Source: Acetobacter lovaniensis (GTDB lineage: Bacteria > Pseudomonadota > Alphaproteobacteria > Acetobacterales > Acetobacteraceae). From it: a stretch of DNA of 64,000 nt. Both the position numbers and the translations under genes were made by a program. Below are positions 53,289-63,917 of the stretch, piece by piece; position 1 is the first letter of the stretch, and every line of letters starts with the position of its first letter. The DNA is taken from positions 1 through 64,000 of the forward strand of contig NZ_JACHIE010000006.1 in the NCBI RefSeq assembly GCF_014207635.1, written 5' to 3'. A model generated the notes under the pieces. The model did no database searches, was not told the origin of the DNA, and saw nothing but the letters and a program-made list of their open reading frames with translations.

Positions 53289-54542
53289 TTAGCCCGGAGC
53301 GTTGGGGTAGAGTGCGCGGGCAACCCGCTCCATGGTCAGCCCCTGCACGATAATGGTAAAAACCACCACGCCGTAACAGACGGGCAAGAGCAGGTCGCGC
53401 ATGTCCCCCGCAGGCAGGCCGAGTGCCAGCGAGACCGAAATACCGCCCCGCAGCCCACCCCATGTGAGCAGGGCCGGAACACGCCCCCTGTCCCATTGCC
53501 GTAGATGCACTGGCAATGTGCTGACCAGCACACTCGCGGCTCGCACGGCAATGGAGAGCGGGATAACCGCCAGAGTGAGCACAAACGTGAACAGGCGCGG
53601 GGTTATGTCCAGCAGTTCAAGCCCGATCAGCAGGAACAGGAACACGTTCAGAACCTCGTCAATCACTGTCCATGTTGTATCAAGGTTCGTGCGGGCCTCC
53701 GTGTGGAGGATGGCGCGGCTGTAGCGTGTGCCTAGGCATAGCCCGGCCACCACAACCGCAATGGCGCCTGACATGCCAAACTGGCTGGCAAGGCTAAAGG
53801 TGCCTGTGGCCAGCGCCAGAGATGTCAGCAGGTCAATATGCGGGTCTCTTTGCCCCCGGAGCACAAACAGCGCGGCCCAGCCTGTGGCCAGTCCCAGCAG
53901 CCCACCCCCTATGGCCTCGTGGCAGAACCGCACAAGCAGGTCGGGCAGGGTAATGGTGGGGCTCTGCCCTGTTGCCAGCCCGATGGCCACGCCAGAAATC
54001 ACGACACCCACGCCATCATTAAACAGGCTTTCCCCCGCAAAAATAGCCTGTAGGGGGGCAGGCAGGCCCAGCCTTTTCAGCATCCCCACAACGGAAACCG
54101 GGTCCGTGGGGGCCAGAATGGCACCCAGCACAACACACCAGATAAAGGGCACGGGGTGGCCTGCCAGACTAAGCCCACCCCATGTTGCCCCCGCCATGAA
54201 TCCTACCGCCAGAATAGTCCCGGCAACGGACAGGGCTGTGACCGAGAGCAGGTGCTTTTGCAGTTGCCCAAGGTCAACCTGCATGGCTCCAGCAAAAAGG
54301 AGGAACGAGAGCGCGCCATTGAGCAAGGCATCAGGCAGGTTGACCGCGCCGAGCACCCTGCGCGGAAATGCCTGAAGGTCATAGGCGGGAAACAGCGGGT
54401 TAAGCACCATGACCAGCAGGGACGCCAGCAGCGAAAACACCAGAACACCAATGGTGACAGGCATGCGCAGCGTGTGGTGGTTGAGAATACTGAACCCGGC
54501 AGAAAGGCACAGCAGCAGGGCAAGAAGATCAAGGGTGTGCAT
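53289..54542 (-). CDS. CPA1-family cation/proton antiporter (NhaP-like)
   Basis: The 417-residue protein has about twelve helices with the CPA1 marks LLFAGAMQVDL, LGAILAPTDPVSVVGMLKR and AGESLFNDGVGVVI, which hold the ion-binding Asp and the conserved ND pair. It exchanges Na+ or K+ for H+ and helps pH homeostasis. It has no long C-terminal regulatory tail. It is monocistronic on the minus strand. Confidence 0.92.
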   Translation of the reverse strand: MHTLDLLALLLCLSAGFSILNHHTLRMPVTIGVLVFSLLASLLVMVLNPLFPAYDLQAFPRRVLGAVNLPDALLNGALSFLLFAGAMQVDLGQLQKHLLSVTALSVAGTILAVGFMAGATWGGLSLAGHPVPFIWCVVLGAILAPTDPVSVVGMLKRLGLPAPLQAIFAGESLFNDGVGVVISGVAIGLATGQSPTITLPDLLVRFCHEAIGGGLLGLATGWAALFVLRGQRDPHIDLLTSLALATGTFSLASQFGMSGAIAVVVAGLCLGTRYSRAILHTEARTNLDTTWTVIDEVLNVFLFLLIGLELLDITPRLFTFVLTLAVIPLSIAVRAASVLVSTLPVHLRQWDRGRVPALLTWGGLRGGISVSLALGLPAGDMRDLLLPVCYGVVVFTIIVQGLTMERVARALYPNAPG

Positions 54543-54638
54543 GGCCCTTATCGCTGGCGGCTCAGGCGCGTGCCGTCAAGCAAAACCGGAGGGTACCCTG
54601 CTTGGTTGTGCCGTTTGTGGCTTTTGGGGGAGGGGGCA

Positions 54639-54678
54639 CAAAAAACCCCCGCAAGGCGCTGCCCTGCGGGGGTTTTTT
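54639..54678. terminator. Terminator of ilvD
   Basis: A stem of AAAAAACCCCCGCA type with its complement and a T run lies just downstream of ilvD on the minus strand; it is symmetric and could act both ways. Confidence 0.9.
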
Positions 54679-54701
54679 GCGGTGTGCTGCCGGGCCGCGT
54701 G

Positions 54702-56570
54702 TTAGCGCGGGGTACGGCGGGTCAGCTGGCTTACGTCACGCACCGCGCCACGGGCCGCACTGGTGGTCAGGGCTGCATAGGCCTTGAGCGCGTTGGAGAC
54801 CACGCGCTCACGCCTGGGCTGCCAGGCCTGATCGCCCAGATCGTCCATCCGTGCGCGGCGGTCGGACAGAACGCTGTCCGCCACAGCCACGGACAGGCGG
54901 CGGTTGGGAATGTCGATCTCGATCGTATCGCCTTCCTCTACCAGCCCGATAACGCCACCTTCACCCGCTTCGGGGGAGATATGGCCAATGGACAGGCCCG
55001 AACTCCCGCCCGAAAAGCGACCATCGGTAATGAGCGCGCATTTTTCGGCCAGCCCCTTGGATTTAAGGTAGCTGGTCGGGTACAGCATTTCCTGCATGCC
55101 GGGGCCGCCCTTGGGGCCTTCGTAGCGGATCAGCACCACATCGCCGGGGTTGATTTTGTTGCCCAGAATGGCGGCAACCGCGTCATCCTGACTTTCAAAA
55201 ATCCGGGCCGGGCCGGAGAATGTTTCCAGCCCTGCGGCAACACCTGCGGTTTTAACAATCGCGCCGTCTTCGGCCAGATTGCCGTAGAGCACGCACAGCC
55301 CGCCATCCTGATTATAGGCATGCGCGCCATCGCGGATGGCCCCGTTGGCCTGATCCGTATCCAGCGTTTTGTAAGTGCTGGACTGCGAGAACGCGACCGT
55401 GGTGCGTACCCCGCCGGGTGCTGCGCTAAAGAACTCCCGTGCTGCTGTCCGGCTTTCGGCTCCGGGGGCGCGGATGTCCCATTTGTCCAGTGCTTCGGGC
55501 AGGTTGGCGGCGTGGACCATGTTGATATCACGGTGCAGCAGGCCCAGCCGGTCCAGCTCGCCCATAATGGCGGGAATACCGCCAGCACGGTGCACGTCTT
55601 CCATGTGCACATCCGAGCGGGAGGGGGAGACCTTGCACAGATGCGGCACCTTGCGGGAGAGGCGGTCAATGTCCTTCATGGTAAAGGGCACTTCGCCTTC
55701 ATGCGCTGCGGCCAGCAGGTGCAGCACCGTGTTGGTGGACCCACCCATGGCAATATCGACCGACATGGCGTTCTCAAACGCGGCCATGGTGGCAATGTTG
55801 CGCGGCAGCACGGAGGTATCGTCCTGCTCGTAGTAGCGGCGGGCAAGGTCCACAATGCGGCGTCCGGCCTCCACAAACAGGTTGCGGCGTGCGGCGTGGG
55901 TGGCCACAAGGCTGCCGTTGCCGGGCAGGGACAGGCCAAGGGCTTCGGTCAGGCAGTTCATGGAATTGGCGGTGAACATGCCCGAGCACGAGCCGCAGGT
56001 GGGGCAGGCGGAGCGTTCGATGGCAAGGGAGTCGGCCTCGCTCACGCCCGGGCTTGCGGCTGCGACCATGGAGGTCACAAGGTCTGCGCGCTGTTCAATG
56101 TCATCCAGTGTCACGCGCCCGGCTTCCATGGGGCCGCCGGATACAAAAATGACCGGAATGTTCAGCCGCATGGAGGCCATGAGCATGCCCGGCGTGATCT
56201 TGTCGCAGTTGCTGATGCACACAATGGCGTCCGCGCAATGGGCGTTGACCATGTATTCCACGGCATCGGCAATCAGCTCGCGCGAGGGCAGGCTGTACAG
56301 CATGCCGCCGTGGCCCATGGCAATGCCGTCATCCACCGCAATGGTGTTGAACTCGCGGCCAATGCCACCGGCTTCGGCAATGGCCTCGCACACAAGCTGC
56401 CCCATATCCTTGAGGTGCACATGGCCGGGTACGAACTGGGTAAAGGAGTTGGCGACGGCAATAATGGGTTTGCCAAAATCGGAGTCCTTGACACCGGTTG
56501 CGCGCCACAGGCTGCGGGCACCCGCCATGTTGCGCCCGTGGGTGGTGGTGCGTGATCGGTAGCCGGCCAT
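54702..56570 (-). CDS. ilvD: Dihydroxy-acid dehydratase
   Basis: The Fe-S enzyme makes 2-oxoisovalerate and 2-oxo-3-methylvalerate for branched-chain amino acids. From ATG 56570 the protein has 622 residues. Cluster ligands lie in SNCDKITPG and [23 protein letters not shown]-like end blocks include [22 protein letters not shown] further upstream ATG would add 29 unsupported residues. It diverges from pstC. Confidence 0.97.
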   Translation of the reverse strand: MAGYRSRTTTHGRNMAGARSLWRATGVKDSDFGKPIIAVANSFTQFVPGHVHLKDMGQLVCEAIAEAGGIGREFNTIAVDDGIAMGHGGMLYSLPSRELIADAVEYMVNAHCADAIVCISNCDKITPGMLMASMRLNIPVIFVSGGPMEAGRVTLDDIEQRADLVTSMVAAASPGVSEADSLAIERSACPTCGSCSGMFTANSMNCLTEALGLSLPGNGSLVATHAARRNLFVEAGRRIVDLARRYYEQDDTSVLPRNIATMAAFENAMSVDIAMGGSTNTVLHLLAAAHEGEVPFTMKDIDRLSRKVPHLCKVSPSRSDVHMEDVHRAGGIPAIMGELDRLGLLHRDINMVHAANLPEALDKWDIRAPGAESRTAAREFFSAAPGGVRTTVAFSQSSTYKTLDTDQANGAIRDGAHAYNQDGGLCVLYGNLAEDGAIVKTAGVAAGLETFSGPARIFESQDDAVAAILGNKINPGDVVLIRYEGPKGGPGMQEMLYPTSYLKSKGLAEKCALITDGRFSGGSSGLSIGHISPEAGEGGVIGLVEEGDTIEIDIPNRRLSVAVADSVLSDRRARMDDLGDQAWQPRRERVVSNALKAYAALTTSAARGAVRDVSQLTRRTPR

Positions 56571-56897
56571 TATGGGGTCTCTTCTGCTATGGTGCTGGGT
56601 AAAGCATCGGGTCGTGGGGTATGCGCGGTGGGTCCACCGGCATGGGCTTGGACACATTACGCCACATTGTGCTGGCTGTCAGGGCCGGATTATGCAGAAA
56701 TGGCCGGGCAGGTACCCGGTTTCCGGGGGCTGAATGTGCGAGGTGCCGGTCCGCTGTCCACCAATGTCCCTGATAACACTACAGTTTTGTGACAAAACCC
56801 GGATTATAGGGACTTTCATGGGGTCTCCGTGTTGCAGGAGTGCACAGCGTTCAGTATTTCTCGCCCCATCCGGCTGATAGTTCGGAACGGAGAGCAG
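56571..56897. other. Divergent control region between ilvD and pstC
   Basis: This 327-base gap has no convincing gene. Its right half contains a candidate Pho box at 56778-56795. No ribosome binding site or frame suggests pstS here. Confidence 0.5.
56778..56795 (-). promoter_or_regulatory. Candidate Pho box upstream of pstCAB-phoU
   Basis: On the minus strand TTGTCAC and CTGTAGT start 11 bases apart with an AAAA spacer, the spacing of PhoB direct repeats (CTGTCAT). The match is imperfect (5 of 7 and 5 of 7), and the orientation is opposite to pstC. Confidence 0.35.
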
Positions 56898-57881
56898 ATG
56901 GAAATTCCCGCACGGCAGTCCCTGCCAGCGATGAAACAGGCCCCTTCCCATCAGGGAGGGCAGAAGGGTGATCCCGCCTTCAGGCTTCTGGCTACGGCAA
57001 CAGGTGTTGGCGTGCTGGTTGTTCTGGGCGCCATTATTGCCGTTATGGTAACGGGTGGCTGGAAGGCGTTTGCAACCTTTGGTCCGGGCTTTCTGGTGTC
57101 CGCGGTGTGGAACCCGGTCACGCAGCATTTCGGGGCCGCCGCCCCGGTTTTTGGCACCGTTATCAGCAGTGCGCTGGCACTTCTTGTGGCCGTACCGCTG
57201 GCCTTTGGCACCGCGTTCTGGCTGACCGCCCTTGCGCCACCCGCCGCCGCCTCGGTTATTGGCATGGCCGTGCAGCTTCTGGCGGCCGTGCCGTCCATTA
57301 TCTTTGGCATGTGGGGCTTTTTTGTGGTGGTGCCGGTGGTGGCGCATTACGTGCAGCCCGCTGCCCGCCAGCTTTTTGGCCATGTGCCCGGCCTGTCCGC
57401 CCTTGTGGCGGGTGCGCCGTTTGGCACGGGCCTGTTTACGGCAGCACTTATTCTGGCGGTCATGATTACCCCGTCCATTACCGCCGTCATGCGTGATGTG
57501 TTCCTGTCCATGCCCGCTGTTTTGCGTGAGAGCGGGTACGGGCTGGGTGCTACCCGGTGGGAGGTCATGCGTCATGTGGTGCTGCCCTGGTCGCGTCAGG
57601 GGGTTGTGGGCGGCATTGTGCTGGGCATGGGCCGCGCAATGGGTGAGACCATGGCCGTGACCTTTGTGATCGGGGACAGCAACCACATTGGCTGGTCGCT
57701 GTTTGCACCGGCCAACACCATTGCCTCGCTGATCGCCCTTGAATTCCCTGAAAGCCCGGCAGGGAGCCTCAAGCTGGCTTCCCTCATGGCGCTGGGGGCC
57801 ATTCTTATGGCCATCTCCTTTGTAACACTCTGGTTCTCCCGCTGGCTGCTGGCCCGTGGCGAACAGGCAGCAGGACGTTGA
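56898..57881 (+). CDS. pstC: Phosphate ABC transporter permease PstC
   Basis: From ATG 56898 (GGAG 5 bases upstream) the protein has 327 residues and six helices. Visible are the periplasmic-loop region (GPGFLVSAVWNPVTQHFGAAA), SIIFGMWGFFVVVP and the cytoplasmic EAA-type loop (VLRESGYGLGATRWEVMRHVVLP). With PstA it forms the inner membrane channel of the high-affinity phosphate importer. It heads pstC-pstA-pstB-phoU. Confidence 0.96.
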   Translation: MEIPARQSLPAMKQAPSHQGGQKGDPAFRLLATATGVGVLVVLGAIIAVMVTGGWKAFATFGPGFLVSAVWNPVTQHFGAAAPVFGTVISSALALLVAVPLAFGTAFWLTALAPPAAASVIGMAVQLLAAVPSIIFGMWGFFVVVPVVAHYVQPAARQLFGHVPGLSALVAGAPFGTGLFTAALILAVMITPSITAVMRDVFLSMPAVLRESGYGLGATRWEVMRHVVLPWSRQGVVGGIVLGMGRAMGETMAVTFVIGDSNHIGWSLFAPANTIASLIALEFPESPAGSLKLASLMALGAILMAISFVTLWFSRWLLARGEQAAGR

Positions 57882-57883
57882 GG

Positions 57884-58759
57884 ATGAAGGCGAACAATAC
57901 CCTCATGCGGGCGGACCGCTCCGCCTCGCTGCTCTGGCGGCGCCATATGTGCGACAGGCTTGCCACGGGCCTGAGCTGGCTGGGCATGCTGATTGTGGTG
58001 TTCATGCTCGGCTCCATTCTGTGGACCCTGCTCAAGAATGGTCTGGCGGGCCTGAACGTGCATCTGTTCACCCTGTCCATGGCGGCACCGGGGCAGCCCG
58101 GCGGGCTGGCCAACGCCATTATGGGCAGCCTTATCCAGACCGGGCTGGCGATTCTGATCGGTGCGCCAGCAGGGCTGATGACAGGCATCTATCTGGCTGA
58201 ATATGGGGCTGGCAGCCGCATGGCGCGCATTGTGCGCTTTGTGTCGGACATGCTGCTCTCTGCCCCTTCCATCCTGATCGGCCTGTTCATTTACATGATG
58301 CTGGTTGTCCCGTTCGGGCATTTCTCCGGTTTTTCGGGCGCTGTGGCGCTGGCCATTCTGGCCATGCCCATTGTGGTCCGCACGACCGAGGACATGCTGC
58401 GCCTGGTGCCTGTTGCCATGCGCGAGGCAGGCATTGCGCTGGGCGCGCCCAAATGGCGGGTTATCCTGTTTATCTGTGTGCGGGCCGTGCGTGCGGGTAT
58501 TATGACCGGCGTGCTGCTGTCCATCGCCCGTGTTGCGGGGGAGACAGCTCCCCTTCTGTTTACCTCGCTGGGCAATTCCGAATGGTCGCTTGACCTCGGA
58601 CGCCCCATGGCCAGCCTGCCCGTGGCCATCTACCAGTATGCCGGTTCCGCTTATCAGGACTGGATGCAGCAGGCATGGACCGGCGCGCTGCTGGTGACAC
58701 TGGGTGTGCTGATTATCAATATTGTAGTGCGGGTCGGAACCCGCGGAGGACGGTCATGA
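57884..58759 (+). CDS. pstA: Phosphate ABC transporter permease PstA
   Basis: The 291-residue permease has six helices, [19 protein letters not shown], and the EAA-type loop [19 protein letters not shown], followed by [15 protein letters not shown] typical of PstA. It begins 2 bases after pstC and overlaps pstB (ATGA). Confidence 0.96.
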   Translation: MKANNTLMRADRSASLLWRRHMCDRLATGLSWLGMLIVVFMLGSILWTLLKNGLAGLNVHLFTLSMAAPGQPGGLANAIMGSLIQTGLAILIGAPAGLMTGIYLAEYGAGSRMARIVRFVSDMLLSAPSILIGLFIYMMLVVPFGHFSGFSGAVALAILAMPIVVRTTEDMLRLVPVAMREAGIALGAPKWRVILFICVRAVRAGIMTGVLLSIARVAGETAPLLFTSLGNSEWSLDLGRPMASLPVAIYQYAGSAYQDWMQQAWTGALLVTLGVLIINIVVRVGTRGGRS

Positions 58760-59589
58760 GCATAGAGGTTCCCGTAAAAGCGACAGGCATGACCCAACCG
58801 CTGGACAGCACCGCCGCCAGCAGGGACGTACAATCCCCTGTAGCCATGCAGGTTCGGGGGCTGAACTTCTATTACGGCACGTCCCACGCGTTGCATGACA
58901 TTTCTCTCGATTTTCCCGAGCGTAGTGTTACGGGCATGATCGGCCCTTCAGGCTGTGGCAAATCCACTCTGCTGCGTGTGCTCAACCGGATGTACGACCT
59001 GTACCCCGGCCAGCGCGCCACGGGTGAGGTGATCTTTGATAAGCAGAACATCCTCAATTCGGGGGTGGACCTGAACGTTCTGCGTTCGCGCATTGGCATG
59101 GTGTTCCAGAAGCCCACGCCCTTTCCCATGTCCATCTACGACAACATTGCCTTTGGCATCCGCCTGCATGAGCGTGTCTCCCGCTCCGAAATGGACGGAC
59201 GGGTAGAAGACGCCCTGCGCCGCGTGGCTCTGTGGTCCGAGGTACAGGACCGGCTGAGCGCTTCGGCCACGGCCCTGTCCGGCGGGCAGCAGCAGCGCCT
59301 GTGCATTGCCCGCACCATTGCCGTACGCCCCGAAGTGATCTTGCTCGACGAGCCAACCAGCGCGCTGGACCCGGTTTCCACCGCCCGGATCGAGGAGCTG
59401 CTCGACGAGCTTAAAACCGAGTTCACCATTGCCATTGTCACGCACAACATGCAGCAGGCTGCCCGCTGTGCGGATCAGGTGGCGTTTTTCTATATGGGGC
59501 GCCTGATCGAAGTGGACAGCACCGCCCGTATGTTCACCACCCCGCGTGAACAGCAGACGCAGGACTACATTACAGGCCGCTTCGGCTAA
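58756..59589 (+). CDS. pstB: Phosphate ABC transporter ATP-binding protein PstB
   Basis: The 277-residue ATPase has about 35 extra N-terminal residues, then Walker [10 protein letters not shown], the PstB-type Q-loop [20 protein letters not shown], signature [17 protein letters not shown] and [13 protein letters not shown]. It powers phosphate import through PstCA. It overlaps pstA by four bases. Confidence 0.97.
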   Translation: MSIEVPVKATGMTQPLDSTAASRDVQSPVAMQVRGLNFYYGTSHALHDISLDFPERSVTGMIGPSGCGKSTLLRVLNRMYDLYPGQRATGEVIFDKQNILNSGVDLNVLRSRIGMVFQKPTPFPMSIYDNIAFGIRLHERVSRSEMDGRVEDALRRVALWSEVQDRLSASATALSGGQQQRLCIARTIAVRPEVILLDEPTSALDPVSTARIEELLDELKTEFTIAIVTHNMQQAARCADQVAFFYMGRLIEVDSTARMFTTPREQQTQDYITGRFG

Positions 59590-59620
59590 ACGCCGAGCAC
59601 AGGGCACGGAGGAAAGCGTT

Positions 59621-60337
59621 ATGGGCAACGAACCCGCACATACCATTACCCGCTACGATCAGGAGCTGGACCGGCTGCGTGGCATTGTGGCGCGCATGGG
59701 TGGTCTGGTGGAGCGGCAGACCGCTCAGGCCATCGCCGCCGTGGTGAACCAGAATGAGGAAGCCGCTCTGGAACCCCCGGAACTGGACCCCGAAGTGGAC
59801 GCACTGGAGCGCGAGGCCGAAATGCTGGCCATTCGCATTCTGGCCCTGCGTGCGCCCATGGCGGTGGACCTGCGCGTTATTGTGGCTGTGCTCAAGATGA
59901 GCGGCGACCTTGAGCGGATCGGGGATTATGCCTCCTCCATTGCGCGTCGTGCGGGCAAGGTGGAAGTGCTGGATGGGGCTGTTTCCTTCAGCGCTCTGCG
60001 GGCCATGGCGCGTCTGGTGCAGGAAAACCTGCACATGGCCGTGGAATCCATGGTCGAGAACGATGCCGAGCGCGCGCAGGAAGTGTGGAAGGCCGATACG
60101 GCGGTGGACGAACTGTACACCACCATGTTCCGCGAACTGGTGACCTACATGATGGAAGACCCCCGCAAGATCGGGCCGTGCATCCATCTGCTGTTTGTCG
60201 CCAAAAACCTTGAGCGGATCGGGGACCACGCCACCAATATTGCCGAGCGTGTGTACTATGCGGTCACGGGGGAAATGCTGCCATCCGTTCGCCCACGCGG
60301 CGGTGCGGCCCGTACCGATGTTGAACAGCCTGAATAA
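59621..60337 (+). CDS. phoU: Phosphate signalling protein PhoU
   Basis: From ATG 59621 (GGAGGAAAG upstream) the protein has 238 residues: two three-helix repeats, each with the PhoU metal-site motif (MSGDLERIGDYASSIARR in the first, KNLERIGDHATNIAERV in the second). PhoU links Pst transport to PhoR/PhoB control and limits uptake. It is the last gene of the operon. Confidence 0.97.
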   Translation: MGNEPAHTITRYDQELDRLRGIVARMGGLVERQTAQAIAAVVNQNEEAALEPPELDPEVDALEREAEMLAIRILALRAPMAVDLRVIVAVLKMSGDLERIGDYASSIARRAGKVEVLDGAVSFSALRAMARLVQENLHMAVESMVENDAERAQEVWKADTAVDELYTTMFRELVTYMMEDPRKIGPCIHLLFVAKNLERIGDHATNIAERVYYAVTGEMLPSVRPRGGAARTDVEQPE

Positions 60338-60389
60338 GCCAGCCCCCGGCAGGGGTGGGCACTAATATTGCAGGGTTTGCTGCAGGATC

Positions 60390-60428
60390 GGGCATTCTGG
60401 CTTTAAAAGGTCAGGGTGCCCGTTTTTG
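60390..60428 (+). terminator. Probable terminator of the pst-phoU operon
   Basis: GGGCA pairs with TGCCC around an inner CTG/CAG pair set, followed by GTTTTTG. Confidence 0.6.
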
Positions 60429-60448
60429 TTGGCACCAGCGCGTGGGTT

Positions 60449-61336
60449 TCAGACCTGCGGGGTTTTTGGCCCCAGCGCAAAAAACGTATGATGCAGCCCT
60501 TCGGCCAGTCCAACGGGCCGTACCCCCAGCGTGGCCTGCATGGGGGTAATATCAAAATTCTTGTTTTCCAGCAGGCGGCGGATTTCGTCCGGGCCAATGC
60601 GGGGCAGGCCGGGCACACAGGCACTCAGCCGGGCAAGGGCCATCAGCAGGCCCGCGGGTACGGGTATGGTCGGGCGTGGCGCAAGCCCTGCGGCTGCGGC
60701 CACCATGGCGGCAAACTGGCGGTAGGGCACGGCATCCGCCCCCGCAATCACCAGACTGTGCGGGCCATCCCATGCCCTGTTCAGGGCGGCCAGAATGCAG
60801 GCGGTGACATCCCCCTGCCAGATGGGCTGCACCAGAGCGCGCCCCCCACCGGGCAGGGGCGTAAACGGGAGCAGGCGCAGCACGGCGGCCAGCCGCTGCA
60901 CGGTGTTTTCGCCCTGTGCGCCGTAAATCATGGTGGGGTGCAGGATTACGCCTGAATGGCCAGAGGCCAGCAGGGCCTGCTCCCCCAGCAGCACGCCCTT
61001 GCCGTGTGCATCCGGCCAGCGGGTGAACTTGCGTGTGCTGCCAAGGCACACCAGCCGGGCCGTGGCGGGGGCTGTAGCCAGAAGTGCGGGAATATGGCGG
61101 GCATGGGCTGTGCAGATAATATGCGTTGCATCAGCCAGTGCGGCGCGCAGTGGGCCGGTTGGGCCGCTCAGGTCCGCAATGCGGGGGGCAGGCAGGCCGG
61201 TAGCACGGGCGGGATTGCGGATAACGGGCACAACGGGCGTACCCCGCAGGGCCAGTGCCTGACACACGGCCTGCCCCGACCGGCCGGATGCGCCAATAAC
61301 ATGCACGGGGTGCGGGGGAGGCTGGGGGGAGCGCAT
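60449..61336 (-). CDS. NAD(P)-binding atypical SDR / epimerase-dehydratase-like protein
   Basis: The 295-residue protein starts with a Rossmann motif (VIGASGRSGQAVCQAL) and has PTMIYGAQGENTVQRLA and LVIAGADAVPYRQFA, as in NAD-dependent epimerase/dehydratase or NmrA-like proteins. The classical catalytic YxxxK is not apparent, so it may bind rather than convert its substrate. Similar proteins act as redox sensors or in complex I assembly. It lies 35 bases after the next gene on the same strand. Confidence 0.85.
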   Translation of the reverse strand: MRSPQPPPHPVHVIGASGRSGQAVCQALALRGTPVVPVIRNPARATGLPAPRIADLSGPTGPLRAALADATHIICTAHARHIPALLATAPATARLVCLGSTRKFTRWPDAHGKGVLLGEQALLASGHSGVILHPTMIYGAQGENTVQRLAAVLRLLPFTPLPGGGRALVQPIWQGDVTACILAALNRAWDGPHSLVIAGADAVPYRQFAAMVAAAAGLAPRPTIPVPAGLLMALARLSACVPGLPRIGPDEIRRLLENKNFDITPMQATLGVRPVGLAEGLHHTFFALGPKTPQV

Positions 61337-61371
61337 GATGTGTGCCTGCGGGCTGCTCGGGTTACGCGGTG

Positions 61372-62712
61372 TTAGTGCGCCTGAACGGACAGCCCGATTT
61401 TCTGTGCCAGTTCGGGCATGGAGGCAAGCCCACCCAGCGAGGCGGCGACCTGCATGATCGGCATGGGCTGTTCCGGCTTCAAGGTAACGCTCAGGGTCTG
61501 TTTGCCGGGGTTGGCCAGCCAGTGGAAGAAGCTGGCGAAGGCGGGATTCTGCGCCGTGGCCGACTGGGCCTGCACATAGGCCAGCAGACCCTGCGGCGGC
61601 AGGTCGCGGGCCGCGGCAATGGCCCCGAGTGCTTTGGGGACCAGCCCGTGGTCTATGTAGTCGAGCGTGAGGGTGATCACCTGCATGTCCGCATTACTGT
61701 CAACCAGCATGGAGGCGGATGTCGCCTGCCCGAGTTCACCGTGAATATGCAGCCGCCCCATATTGGCGGAATCGATGCTGAGTGTTTCCAGATGCAGGGC
61801 GCCGGTTTTGGGTGTGTACGTGTCATTGAGCACGACATCGCCCACAAAATGGTCATACCCGAGTGAGGGCATCCAGCCCATGTTGGGCACGTCCGGCCAG
61901 AGTTCCAGCCCCTGTATGCTGGAGACTTCCTGTTCCGTGATCTCGGTATGGGTTGCGTGGGACAGCACGCGCTTTGCCCGCAGGAGCGCGGTCGTGCCAT
62001 CCATGCTCAGCTGGTCAATGCTGATATCGCGCGTATTGGCGTGGGCGGTGTAGGGTGCGCCCGTGGTCAGGGTTTTGTACAGGTCGGCAAGGGCAACGCC
62101 ATCCACGCTCATGGACTCGGCCTTTATATGGCGCGGCGGAGCGGCATCGGTGGAAAGCTGCACATTGCGGGCCTGCAGGTGTGAGGGTTCGTCCGCGCCG
62201 AAATTGTCCATGCTGGCGCTCTCTGCCGACAGGTCGGATTGCAGGGCGCTGACAAAGCCGTGCAGACCGGTTGCCTGCACGTGGCCGATGCTCAGGGTCT
62301 GCATGTCGGGGGCGGTGGGGTCCTCGGCCTTGGTGGGCAGGGCCAGATCGTCCATTTCCATGGTTTTCAGGTGCAGGCTGCCTGCGGTGTCTGCGAGCTG
62401 GAAGTTGCGGAAGCTCAGGTGGTGAATCCGGGTTACGTCGGAATCCTGCGTGTCGGGTTTGGTCAGTTCCGCCTCATCGGCGGTTATGGTCTCCGACCCC
62501 TGACGGAAAACAAGGCCGTTAAACCGCACACTGCGGCCCAGAAGGCCCGGCTTTGCCCGCGTGTAGGTGAAGGAGACATCCGGCCCCAGCGCCTGTTTGA
62601 ACCGTTCGATCCCTTTATCAACCATCACACGTTCTGCGTGGTGGGCGCCAAACCATGCGATCCCGCCAAGAATGGCAATACTGGAGACCGTGACAAGAAC
62701 GTTCTTCTTCAC
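61372..62712 (-). CDS. Unrecognised anchored periplasmic protein
   Basis: The 446-residue protein has an N-terminal membrane anchor or signal (residues 5-22), then a long region of alternating strands in which similar short motifs recur (LQARNVQLSTDA, IKAESMSVDGVAL, ISIDQLSMDGTTAL, LHLETLSIDSANMG). This repetitive beta pattern recalls DUF945, AsmA-like or other beta-solenoid proteins. No catalytic motif is seen. It probably sits in the periplasm attached to the inner membrane. Function unknown. Confidence 0.82.
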   Translation of the reverse strand: MKKNVLVTVSSIAILGGIAWFGAHHAERVMVDKGIERFKQALGPDVSFTYTRAKPGLLGRSVRFNGLVFRQGSETITADEAELTKPDTQDSDVTRIHHLSFRNFQLADTAGSLHLKTMEMDDLALPTKAEDPTAPDMQTLSIGHVQATGLHGFVSALQSDLSAESASMDNFGADEPSHLQARNVQLSTDAAPPRHIKAESMSVDGVALADLYKTLTTGAPYTAHANTRDISIDQLSMDGTTALLRAKRVLSHATHTEITEQEVSSIQGLELWPDVPNMGWMPSLGYDHFVGDVVLNDTYTPKTGALHLETLSIDSANMGRLHIHGELGQATSASMLVDSNADMQVITLTLDYIDHGLVPKALGAIAAARDLPPQGLLAYVQAQSATAQNPAFASFFHWLANPGKQTLSVTLKPEQPMPIMQVAASLGGLASMPELAQKIGLSVQAH

Positions 62713-62845
62713 GCGTTGGAAATCCTGCTGTTTTCACCACAGCCTTCAGCTTTAGTGCATGCGGGGGTGGGGGGCAAGCGGTGCAACGGTAACATGTTAC
62801 CTAGAGAAAACCGCCTGAAAATACGGTCATTAACTGCAATACCTC

Positions 62846-62874
62846 TTGACTGCCCGTGCGCCACCCATCATAAC
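62846..62874 (+). promoter_or_regulatory. Predicted promoter of rplM-rpsI
   Basis: TTGACT and CATAAC are 17 bases apart, about 40 bases before rplM. Confidence 0.6.
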
Positions 62875-62915
62875 GCGCCATCAATACGTAACTGTTCTCA
62901 TATGGAATCAGTGTC

Positions 62916-63392
62916 ATGAAGACCACCCTCTCGCTGAAGCCCGCGGAGGTGACGAAGAACTGGATCCTGATCGATGCCGAAGGTCTCGCTCTGGGTCGTC
63001 TCGCCGTCATCATCGCCACGCGCCTGCGCGGCAAGCACAAGCCTCAGTTCACACCGCATGTTGACTGCGGTGACCATGTTGTCGTCATCAACGCCGAAAA
63101 AGTGGCGCTGACCGGCAACAAGGCGGACCAGAAGCTCTTTCATTACCACACCGGCTATGCTGGCGGTATCAAGACCCGCACTGTGGCGCAGCGCCTGAAC
63201 GGCAAGCACCCCGGCCATCTGGTCGAAAAGGCAGTTGAACGCATGATCACGCGTGGTCCGCTCCAGCGTGAGCAGATGCGCAACCTGCATGTGTATGCTG
63301 GCGCTGAACACCCCCACGGTGGTCAGACCCCCCAGGTGCTTGACGTTGCGGCGCTGAACCGCAAAAACGTCGTTAACGCTCAGAAGGGCTGA
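62916..63392 (+). CDS. rplM: 50S ribosomal protein L13
   Basis: The 158-residue protein has the L13 blocks [54 protein letters not shown] and the C-terminal [21 protein letters not shown]13 is an early assembly protein of the large subunit. It forms a two-gene operon with rpsI, 4 bases downstream. Confidence 0.98.
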   Translation: MKTTLSLKPAEVTKNWILIDAEGLALGRLAVIIATRLRGKHKPQFTPHVDCGDHVVVINAEKVALTGNKADQKLFHYHTGYAGGIKTRTVAQRLNGKHPGHLVEKAVERMITRGPLQREQMRNLHVYAGAEHPHGGQTPQVLDVAALNRKNVVNAQKG

Positions 63393-63396
63393 GACA

Positions 63397-63885
63397 ATGT
63401 CTGAAACTCAGGAACGCACAGGCACGCTGGCCGATCTGAAGACCGTTGCACCGGTTCTGGCCGATTCCGCTCCGGTTTACGAAGCAAAGCGTGACGCACA
63501 GGGCCGCTCCTACGCCACTGGCCGCCGTAAGGATGCCGTGGCCCGCGTATGGATCAAGCCGGGTAAAGGTGAAGTCACCGTTAACGGCCGTCCGGTTGTT
63601 CAGTATTTCGCACGCCCCGTGCTGCGCATGCTGCTCACCCAGCCCTTCCTCGTATCCGACCGTTACAACCAGTTTGACGTGGTCTGCACCGTAACCGGTG
63701 GCGGTCTGTCCGGTCAGGCTGGTGCGGTTCGTCACGGGATCAGCCGTGCGCTGACCCACTACGAACCCGAACTGCGCAGCATCCTCAAGGCTGCTGGCTT
63801 CCTGACCCGCGATTCGCGTCAGGTTGAACGTAAAAAGTACGGTCGCGCAAAAGCCCGTCGTTCCTTCCAGTTCAGCAAGCGCTGA
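63397..63885 (+). CDS. rpsI: 30S ribosomal protein S9
   Basis: The 162-residue protein has about 35 extra N-terminal residues, then the S9 core: [54 protein letters not shown] and the tail [23 protein letters not shown] written in two parts ([23 protein letters not shown]) whose C-terminal Arg contacts P-site tRNA. Confidence 0.98.
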   Translation: MSETQERTGTLADLKTVAPVLADSAPVYEAKRDAQGRSYATGRRKDAVARVWIKPGKGEVTVNGRPVVQYFARPVLRMLLTQPFLVSDRYNQFDVVCTVTGGGLSGQAGAVRHGISRALTHYEPELRSILKAAGFLTRDSRQVERKKYGRAKARRSFQFSKR

Positions 63886-63917
63886 TCCGGTCCGGACTTC
63901 GGTTTTTCGTTCGACAG

